19,310 nt of DNA from Gemmatimonadaceae bacterium (GTDB lineage Bacteria; Gemmatimonadota; Gemmatimonadetes; Gemmatimonadales; Gemmatimonadaceae). Shown here piece by piece: positions 13,973-19,310 of the stretch (within the stretch, counting starts at the first letter, position 1; each line of letters begins with the position of its first letter). Where the stretch lies: the NCBI GenBank assembly GCA_017881545.1, contig JADGQU010000012.1:1-19310 (forward strand), read 5' to 3'. Made by a program: the position numbers and the translations under genes. The notes beneath the pieces were generated by a model. That model saw only the letters and a program-made list of their open reading frames with translations. It did not search any database and was not told the origin of the DNA.

Positions 13973-15793
13973 TTGCTTGCGGCAGTACACCGGCTCGACT
14001 CTCCGTTAGATAAAGAGCTTTCTCTGCTCGTCCCGAAGTTATTCACGACCCTAAGGTCGTATACCCGCCCCGAGTTCACTGCCGATCTGACGGCCGGGAT
14101 CATCGTTGGGATTGTGGCGCTCCCGCTTGCGATCGCTTTTGCGATCGCAAGCGGTGTCACGCCGGAGCGCGGCTTATGGACCGCTGTACTCGCGGGATTC
14201 ATCATCTCGGCGTTTGGTGGCTCGCGCGTGCAGATCGGCGGGCCGACCGGCGCATTCGTGGTGATCGTTTACGGGATCGTGCAGCGCTACGGCTACGACG
14301 GGCTGGCAGTGGCGACTTTCATGGCGGGGATCTTCCTCGTCTTGATCGGGGTGGTTCGACTCGGCGCGGTGATAAAGTTCGTGCCGCACCCCGTCGTGGT
14401 TGGATTTACGAGCGGCATCGCGATCATCATCCTCTCGAGTGAAGTCAAGGACTTCTTCGGCTTGCATATGAACGCCGTGCCTGCCGAGTTTCTCGCGAAG
14501 TGGCAGGCGCTGATCGGAAACGCACACTCGGTGAATCCGTATGCTGTGGCCGTGAGCGTGCTGGCATTGGCGATCATATTGATCTGGCCGCGGTTCAGCA
14601 GGCGCATTCCGGGACCCTTTGTCGCCTTGGTGGTGTCCACCGTAGTTGCGCAGGCATTGCATTGGCCGGTCGAGACGATCGGCAGCCGCTTTGGAAGCAT
14701 CAGCGCATCGTTTCCTCACCCAGCGCTTCCGCACGTCTCGCTTGCCCAGGCGACCGCGCTCGTGGGACCGGCGTTCACGATAGCGATGCTCGCTGCCGTC
14801 GAGTCTCTGCTGTCCGCGGTAGTGGCCGACGGCATGATCGGCGGCCGTCACCGTTCGAACATGGAGCTCGTTGCGCAGGGAATCGCAAACATAGTCTCGC
14901 CGCTCTTCGGCGGAATTCCGGCGACGGGCGCCATCGCTCGCACGGCCACGAACGTAAAGAATGGGGGACGCACGCCTGTCGCCGGCATCGTCCACGCGCT
15001 AACGCTGCTTGTCATAACGCTGTTCTTCGGACGTTGGGCGGGCCTCATTCCAATGGCAACGCTCGCCGCGATCCTGGTCGTGGTTGCATACCATATGAGC
15101 GAGTGGCACACGTTCGTCTCCGAGTTCTCCGCGCCAAAGAGCGATGTTCTGGTGCTCGTCGCAACTTTCCTGCTGACCGTTCTCGTAGATCTGACAGTGG
15201 CGATCGAGGTGGGAATGGTGGCTTCGGCGTTCCTCTTCATGCGCCGCATGGCTCAAGTGACGAATGTCAGCGCCATCACCAGCGAGCTGGAAGACGCCGA
15301 CGACCCATACGCCACGGATCCGAATGCGGTAATGCGCCGCGTTGTGCCGGCGGGTGTGGAGGTCTTCGAGATCAACGGGCCGTTCTTCTTTGGTGCCGCC
15401 GAAACATTCAAGGACACGCTGGGCCACATCGCCGGTAAGCCGAAGGTGCTGATCATTCGTCTCCGCAACGTACCCTCCATCGATTCCACGGCGATGCACG
15501 CACTGAAGGACGTCGTGCATCGGACGAGAAAAGAGGGAACAGTCGTGCTGCTCTCGGACGTGCACACGCAGCCGCTCATAGCGATTGGGCGTTCGGCGGT
15601 GCTGGATGAGATCGGTGAGGAGAACCTGTTCGGGAACATCGACGACGCGCTAAACAGAGCACGGGAGCTTCTCGGATTCCCGCCCGTTGAGCGGCCCGGG
15701 TTCGCTACTCCAACCGTCGCGAGAGAAACGCCGGCGCAAGGGCTCGCGGTCCTGCACGACGAGGCACTGCGTCGCGAGCGCCCACGCAAATGA
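13973..15793 (+). CDS. SulP/SLC26 family anion transporter with STAS domain
   Basis: The 606-residue inner-membrane protein has the SulP layout: a membrane domain from about 30 to 430, containing DLTAGIIVGIVALPLAIAFAIASG (helix 1), GGSRVQIGGPTGAF, HPVVVGFTSGIAIII, and AMLAAVESLLSAVVADGMIGGRHRSNMELVAQGIANI, then a STAS domain at about 455-565 with PSIDSTAMHALKDVV. SulP proteins carry sulfate, bicarbonate or other anions, often with Na+ or H+; sequence alone does not say which. The start appears to be TTG 13973-13975, because a TGA precedes it directly and no other ATG, GTG or TTG is in frame before helix 1. No clear Shine-Dalgarno is seen, so translation may be coupled to the GAF-like gene 28 bases upstream. 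A polar tail of about 40 residues follows STAS. Confidence 0.93.
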   Translation: MLAAVHRLDSPLDKELSLLVPKLFTTLRSYTRPEFTADLTAGIIVGIVALPLAIAFAIASGVTPERGLWTAVLAGFIISAFGGSRVQIGGPTGAFVVIVYGIVQRYGYDGLAVATFMAGIFLVLIGVVRLGAVIKFVPHPVVVGFTSGIAIIILSSEVKDFFGLHMNAVPAEFLAKWQALIGNAHSVNPYAVAVSVLALAIILIWPRFSRRIPGPFVALVVSTVVAQALHWPVETIGSRFGSISASFPHPALPHVSLAQATALVGPAFTIAMLAAVESLLSAVVADGMIGGRHRSNMELVAQGIANIVSPLFGGIPATGAIARTATNVKNGGRTPVAGIVHALTLLVITLFFGRWAGLIPMATLAAILVVVAYHMSEWHTFVSEFSAPKSDVLVLVATFLLTVLVDLTVAIEVGMVASAFLFMRRMAQVTNVSAITSELEDADDPYATDPNAVMRRVVPAGVEVFEINGPFFFGAAETFKDTLGHIAGKPKVLIIRLRNVPSIDSTAMHALKDVVHRTRKEGTVVLLSDVHTQPLIAIGRSAVLDEIGEENLFGNIDDALNRARELLGFPPVERPGFATPTVARETPAQGLAVLHDEALRRERPRK

Positions 15794-15815
15794 TGCGCGG
15801 GCACCGCCAGGCCAG

Positions 15816-17234
15816 CTATTCCCCGAGCAGATAGCTGATCACGTCAGCCGCGGTGTAGGTCGTGCGTCCATCGAGAAAAGTGGAGATCGTCACGAGGTCG
15901 TCGCCGCTCGTGAGCAGGGGCTGCTCCGTCTCTCCGGTGTCGCGCAGCTGCGGGAGTCCGACGTTCGCGAGGAGCGCGTTGCATAAACACCGACGGCCCT
16001 CGGTGTCTTCCACCGCTCCGCCTTTTCGCACGTAGTCTTCCACTGGCTCGGCCGGGCACCGGTAGTCTATGCGTCCGTCCGGGCGCTTAAAGGCCGCGCG
16101 CAAATAGCCAAGGTCGCACTTCCGCACTCGCGGTGGGAGAGCCTCTCCCTCCGTCGCCCACTGGACAAGCTTGAACGGGTATCCGGTCGGCGAGGCGCGC
16201 GGATCGGTCAGGACCTCCACGTCGCCGCGCAATGCGTGCTCTACCACTTCATGCTTCAGCTCACCCGTAAACCCCGATTCGTCGCAGTACGCGAACAGCG
16301 TCCCGACCTGAACGCCGGTTGCTCCCGCTTCCAGCGCGTCACGTAACCGCTCGGGGGTGCCTGCGCCGCCAGCGATCCAGAACGGCAGGCCGAGCTCGCG
16401 CAATTTGGCCAGATCGACTTCGTCGCGCTCGCCGTACACCGGTTCGCCTCGCTCGTTGTACCGAGGTTCGCCGCGCGGTGGCGCGTTGTGGCCGCCAGCC
16501 GTGGGGCCTTCGACTATGAATCCGTCGACTCGGCCGTTCGATTTGCGCGCGAGCGTCGTCGCCAGCGAGCTTGCCGAAATGATCGGGATGAAGCGTGGGC
16601 GAGTGAGCGGCGTGCCATCCGTCACGCCGTGCTCCACCGGGTCAAAAGAGAGCGCCTCGGATTCCCCCGCCGCGAGACCGTCGACGTCGAAGCGAATCGT
16701 GGCGGCGCGATGCTCTGCAAACGCATCGAGGACACCCGGAATCTCGCGCGGGATGCCCGCTCCCATGAGGACGTAGTCCACTCCCGCCAGCATCGCGCCG
16801 TAAAGGGAAGCCAGGTTGGGCAGCTGCACCTTGGTGAGCAGGTTGATCCCCACCGGCCCGTGGTGACCTTCCTTGGCGAGATAGACCTCAACGAAGTTCG
16901 CCAGCATCGTGAGCTGCTGTCGTTCCACACTCACCCGTTGCTTGTACATCGGGATCAGCTTGTAGGGCTGGTCCGGCCGGCGTCCGCCCGGCAGGAAATA
17001 GCGTTTCAGGACCGCGTCAGCGACGCCGGCGACGGGGAAAGACTCCATGGCCCGCCGCGTGTCGCCGCTGCTGTCCCCATCCTGAAGCCGGCGCACGAGG
17101 ACTGTGTCGAGAACAGTTCCGGAGATGACGCCGAGCTGGCCCGCGAGTGAAACGGCGCGGGCGAGCTTCCAATTCGATACGGCCACGCCCATCCCACCCT
17201 GAATGATCCGTGGCAATGCGACGGCAGTTGTCAT
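15816..17234 (-). CDS. Nitronate monooxygenase-family flavoprotein
   Basis: The 472-residue protein has the FMN-binding TIM-barrel signature of the nitronate monooxygenase / PfaD-like family: PRIIQGGMGVAVS at the N-terminus (8-20), GPVGINLL (126-133), YVLMGAGIPREIPG (154-167), EGPTAGGHNAP (242-252) with H249, WIAGGAGTPERL (286-297), and ATGVQVGTLFAYCDES (305-320). It oxidises nitronates or acts as an enoyl reductase-like partner in relatives. A C-terminal extension from about 340 carries four Cys, with the RRCLCNALLANVG motif; the function of this part is unknown to me. No good Shine-Dalgarno precedes ATG 17234-17232. It is convergent with the SulP gene 22 bases away and appears monocistronic. 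Confidence 0.85.
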   Translation of the reverse strand: MTTAVALPRIIQGGMGVAVSNWKLARAVSLAGQLGVISGTVLDTVLVRRLQDGDSSGDTRRAMESFPVAGVADAVLKRYFLPGGRRPDQPYKLIPMYKQRVSVERQQLTMLANFVEVYLAKEGHHGPVGINLLTKVQLPNLASLYGAMLAGVDYVLMGAGIPREIPGVLDAFAEHRAATIRFDVDGLAAGESEALSFDPVEHGVTDGTPLTRPRFIPIISASSLATTLARKSNGRVDGFIVEGPTAGGHNAPPRGEPRYNERGEPVYGERDEVDLAKLRELGLPFWIAGGAGTPERLRDALEAGATGVQVGTLFAYCDESGFTGELKHEVVEHALRGDVEVLTDPRASPTGYPFKLVQWATEGEALPPRVRKCDLGYLRAAFKRPDGRIDYRCPAEPVEDYVRKGGAVEDTEGRRCLCNALLANVGLPQLRDTGETEQPLLTSGDDLVTISTFLDGRTTYTAADVISYLLGE

Positions 17235-17586
17235 GCTTTGAGGATCAGAGTTGGGGGGCTGGCCTACGGTCCACGGACGTGGCCGAAATGCCTTGGAGTG
17301 ACGAGCCCTTCAGTCTACTACAGCATAGGGGGCGCCACTGTCAGCGAAATGGACTTTCAATTGTGGTGGGTATCCTGACGGGATAGTCCGGCAAACTCAT
17401 CGCTGTTCTCAGCCGATTCGCGTCAAGCTGATCGGGGCACGTGGGTGACACAGTTCGGTCATGCCGAATTCCTATCACGCCTTCCAGATGTTCTAGGGCC
17501 AGCCTAAGATGTGATGGCCCAACGGGTTAGCTTCTTAGGCCCGTGACTGCTCCTCCGACGTGCCGTTCTCTCAAATAGGCATGAAT
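17235..17586. other. Noncoding stretch between the flavoprotein and secreted-protein genes
   Basis: No convincing ORF on either strand, no tRNA. It holds overlapping inverted repeats: GGGCC (17496-17500) with GGCCC (17516-17520), and GCCTAAG (17502-17508) with CTTAGGC (17534-17540). The two pairings interlock, so they could alternate or form a pseudoknot; no known riboswitch class is recognised. The part next to 17234 should contain the flavoprotein promoter, but I cannot place it. Confidence 0.4.
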
Positions 17587-17607
17587 CGTTTCACTCCCAG
17601 TGAAACG
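17587..17607. promoter_or_regulatory. Palindromic site upstream of the secreted-protein gene
   Basis: CGTTTCAC and GTGAAACG are perfect 8-base inverted repeats around TCCCA. There is no T tract, so it is not a terminator. A TATATA box at 17627-17632 would start transcription near 17639, which puts the palindrome centre at about -42, the usual place for a class II activator such as a CRP/FNR-type protein. The binding protein is unknown. Confidence 0.45.
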
Positions 17608-17664
17608 TGGGACCTCGCCAATCGTCTATATACGAGCAGAAGATCGCGAAAAAGAACCAACTAA

Positions 17665-17713
17665 AAGAGTTGAGTTCCCAGCAAAACGACGTTTCTGGGA
17701 GCGATCGACTCTT
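17665..17713 (+). promoter_or_regulatory. Long 5'-UTR hairpin upstream of the secreted-protein gene
   Basis: Pairing 17665-17673 with 17705-17713, and 17674-17681 with 17695-17702, gives 17 base pairs with two G-T wobbles and a two-base bulge. A further AAAC/GTTT pairing caps the stem. It ends 7 bases before the GGAG Shine-Dalgarno (17721-17724), leaving that free. No T tract follows. A 5' stem of this kind can stabilise an mRNA. Confidence 0.55.
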
Positions 17714-17731
17714 CTCTATCGGAGCCCTGAG

Positions 17732-18268
17732 ATGCGGTTGACCCACGGCATTGCAGCAATATTGTTCGTAAGCCTGATTGGCGTAGGTCAGGCCAACGCA
17801 CAGTGCAGCGGCAACACTGGCACTTGCAACACCACCCTTGGGACTTCCGTGACCATCGGCGCGCTCGTCAAGCTCGACATGAGCGCGAGCACGATGACGT
17901 TGACACCCCCGACCGCTGACCAGGTTGACATTGGCGCTCTTGTCGCCGATGCAGGACCGACGTTCACCATCAAAGCGAACCGCAGCTGGACGATGAACAT
18001 CAAGTCCGGGAATGCTGCCAATTGGACGTACGTTGGAACGAGCGGCGGCGTAAAGCCTATCGGTCATCTGACGTGGGCCAACGCCGTAGCCGGCGCCTAC
18101 ACCGCGATCACTGCGGTTGACGCTGTATTCACCAGCGGCGCAGCTTCGACGAGCGGAACCGCAGCGGCTGTCTTTTTCAAGACGACTTACCCCGCAGGCT
18201 TCACCAATGCGGCCAATGCGCCAGGCGTCTACAGCATGCCCGTCGTGTTCACACTGACGGCGCCGTAA
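17732..18268 (+). CDS. Small secreted protein, Ser/Thr/Ala-rich beta-sandwich-like
   Basis: The frame is open from 17600, but ATG 17732 has a GGAG 7 bases upstream and begins a perfect signal peptide (Arg2, hydrophobic 6-19, cut after ANA at residue 23), so the product is 178 residues. The mature part of about 155 residues has an N-terminal Cys pair (C25, C32), many Thr, Ser, Ala and Gly, and alternating hydrophobic strands (SVTIGALVKLDMS, TFTIKANRSWTMNI, PGVYSMPVVFTLTAP). It resembles small surface or fimbrial-type beta-sandwich proteins in style only; I recognise no named family. No membrane anchor. It has its own upstream palindrome and 5'-UTR hairpin. Convergent with the DUF2911 gene, 12 bases away. 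Confidence 0.8.
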   Translation: MRLTHGIAAILFVSLIGVGQANAQCSGNTGTCNTTLGTSVTIGALVKLDMSASTMTLTPPTADQVDIGALVADAGPTFTIKANRSWTMNIKSGNAANWTYVGTSGGVKPIGHLTWANAVAGAYTAITAVDAVFTSGAASTSGTAAAVFFKTTYPAGFTNAANAPGVYSMPVVFTLTAP

Positions 18269-18280
18269 CTGACTCAGCGC

Positions 18281-18832
18281 CTAGTTCGGCTTGAACGGCG
18301 CCTTGATACGCAACGGAATGGCCGTGGTGCCCCAGTGGAGACGTAACACGGCTTCGTCACGAAGCACCATCGGGAAATAGATCGCGAACGATTCGATTTG
18401 CGAGACCTGCTCAGGGGTGACTTCCACGCGAAGCACATCGAATCGGGCGCCCGGATATGGTTTGTGAAACACGTGCGCCGCTCGGCTGAAAATGACGATC
18501 CACGGACCGGTCTCGCGCGGGATGAGCCACAGCGAATACTCGCCCGCGTGCAGTGGCTTTCCTTCGATCAGAACGTCCCGGCTGAAAGTGATGCGCGTCG
18601 CAGAGTCCGCGCCCGGATGCCAGACACTGTCCCACGGGACGAGAGCGCCGAACAACGCGCGTCCGCGCGCGACGGGTCGTCCGTACGCTACGGAGATCTT
18701 TGTAAACGCGACCATCTGCGTCACGCTACCCCTCTGGCTGAATGGGTAGCCTTGGGCTCGCGCGGGGGCAGCGCTGAGCGCCACCAGAACACTGATCGCG
18801 GCACCGCGGGCGTAGCTGCATCTGGAGGTCAT
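18281..18832 (-). CDS. Secreted DUF2911 protein
   Basis: The open frame reaches 19255, but ATG 18832-18830 has GGAG 9 bases upstream and starts a clear signal peptide (core at about 11-20, cut after ARA, residue 26), giving 183 residues; the upstream part overlaps the DUF1906 gene in antisense. DUF2911 landmarks: a repeated strand pattern with ISVAYGRPVARGRALFG (46-62), LVPWDSVWHPGADSATRITFSRDV (64-87), GKPLHAGEYSLWLIP (91-105), and W111-x-x-I-F-S. The family is common in Bacteroidota and Gemmatimonadota; no function is established. Divergent from the DUF1906 gene across 70 bases. Confidence 0.88.
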   Translation of the reverse strand: MTSRCSYARGAAISVLVALSAAPARAQGYPFSQRGSVTQMVAFTKISVAYGRPVARGRALFGALVPWDSVWHPGADSATRITFSRDVLIEGKPLHAGEYSLWLIPRETGPWIVIFSRAAHVFHKPYPGARFDVLRVEVTPEQVSQIESFAIYFPMVLRDEAVLRLHWGTTAIPLRIKAPFKPN

Positions 18833-18902
18833 GCGTTTTGCTCCGACGAAGTATTGGGCGCTCTCTGCGTTGGTCATTGCGGTCGATGATAACTTCAGGT
18901 CG

Positions 18903-19310
18903 ATGATGATTCTACCCGGACACATATTCACCGCCCCGGACGGCGTTCGCGGCCTCGATACGACGGAGCGCATAACTCCGAGGACCGCGGTTGCTCTCCG
19001 CACGCACGGCTTTCGCTTCTGCGTGCGGTACGTCCGCAGAGACAAGCCGCACGCAACAGCATTGAATCCTGCCGAGGCCAAAACGATTCTTGATTCGGGC
19101 CTGGGCCTCATGCTCGTGCAGTACGTGGAGTCGGAGTCGTCGTGGATACCAGGTCCCGCCAAAGGGAAAACCAATGGCGATGTAGCCGCGGCGGAAGCAG
19201 CAAAGCTCGGCGCCCCGTGGGGAGTGACCGTCTGGTGCGATCTCGAGGGCGTCAAAGTTGGAACTCCGCGACAGCGGGTAATCGACTATTGCAATCGCTG
19301 GCACGGCGCC
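18903..19310 (+). CDS. DUF1906 glycoside-hydrolase-like protein, 3' end beyond window
   Basis: The frame is open from ATG 18903 (a second ATG follows at 18906) to the window edge, giving 136 residues without a stop. The pattern matches the DUF1906 (Rv2525c-like) TIM-barrel: GVRGLDTTERIT, GFRFCVRYVRRDKPHATALNPAEAKTILDSGLGLMLVQYVES, then GDVAAAEAAKLGAPWGVTVWCDLEG. In relatives, Asp/Glu at the end of the VWCDLEG strand lie in the active-site cleft. Enzyme activity is unproven in the family. No signal peptide is visible. The Shine-Dalgarno is weak (CAGG). A TGATAA 10 bases before the ATG suggests another near-leaderless start. Confidence 0.75.
   Translation, partial: MMILPGHIFTAPDGVRGLDTTERITPRTAVALRTHGFRFCVRYVRRDKPHATALNPAEAKTILDSGLGLMLVQYVESESSWIPGPAKGKTNGDVAAAEAAKLGAPWGVTVWCDLEGVKVGTPRQRVIDYCNRWHGA

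Noticed and set aside
14500..15438. 312-residue plus-strand frame inside the SulP gene
   Set aside because: Out-of-frame shadow with Arg/His/Gly-rich composition typical of high-GC off-frame translation.
17600..17731. Longer start for the secreted protein
   Set aside because: It would hide the signal peptide behind 44 charged residues and lie across the 5'-UTR hairpin; ATG 17732 has a clear ribosome-binding site.
18833..19255. Longer start for the DUF2911 protein
   Set aside because: Antisense to the DUF1906 gene and would block the signal peptide.

Overview
The window is high-GC bacterial chromosome. Secreted proteins with short Ala-rich signal peptides, a YncE-like beta-propeller, DUF2252, DUF2911 and DUF1906 proteins, and several genes that look leaderless suggest a soil- or sediment-type bacterium, most likely Gemmatimonadota. 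That placement is an impression from gene content and has not been tested. There are no rRNA or tRNA genes, insertion sequences or CRISPR arrays.

Left flank (1-4288): the 3' end of a YncE-like propeller gene; an orphan FlbD-like 68-residue protein on the minus strand; a DUF2252 kinase-fold-like protein whose ribosome-binding site lies inside a hairpin; a beta-carbonic anhydrase on the minus strand; a small hypothetical protein; and an exported TPR protein. The carbonic anhydrase has a striking leader: a good promoter, a probably leaderless 33-codon ORF with five Cys codons, and a strong intrinsic terminator 25 bases before its start codon. This looks like a cysteine-responsive attenuator.

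Core (4319-15793): a tightly packed minus-strand operon runs from 13056 to 4319. Its order is HTH-EIIA fusion regulator, HyfB-like and HyfC-like membrane subunits, HyfE-like, HyfF-like, HyfG-like large subunit, HyfI-like small subunit, TetR regulator. Several junctions overlap by 1 to 4 bases. The complex is related to complex I and group 4 hydrogenases, but all four Ni-Fe cysteine positions of the large subunit are replaced. That makes it an Ehr-type (energy-converting-hydrogenase-related) complex and not a hydrogenase. In addition, the small subunit keeps the outline of an N-terminal two-cluster ferredoxin domain in which all eight cysteine positions are substituted. Only the N2-type cluster site of the NuoB-like domain remains. 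Divergent from this operon are a GAF-like protein and a SulP/SLC26 anion transporter with a STAS domain. Their promoter overlaps a 24-base palindrome of TetR-operator type, so the TetR at the end of the operon is the obvious candidate to control the divergent unit and perhaps its own operon.

Right flank (15816-19310): a nitronate-monooxygenase-family flavoprotein (minus strand); a 497-base noncoding stretch rich in inverted repeats; a small secreted protein with a long 5'-UTR hairpin; a secreted DUF2911 protein (minus strand); and the 5' part of a DUF1906 glycoside-hydrolase-like gene that runs off the window.

Working idea: the membrane complex, SulP transporter, GAF protein, EIIA-type sensor and TetR form one regulated ion-translocation system. 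It has kept the proton-pumping architecture but appears to have lost most of its electron-transfer chain. With a carbonic anhydrase nearby, bicarbonate is a reasonable but unproven candidate substrate for the SulP protein.
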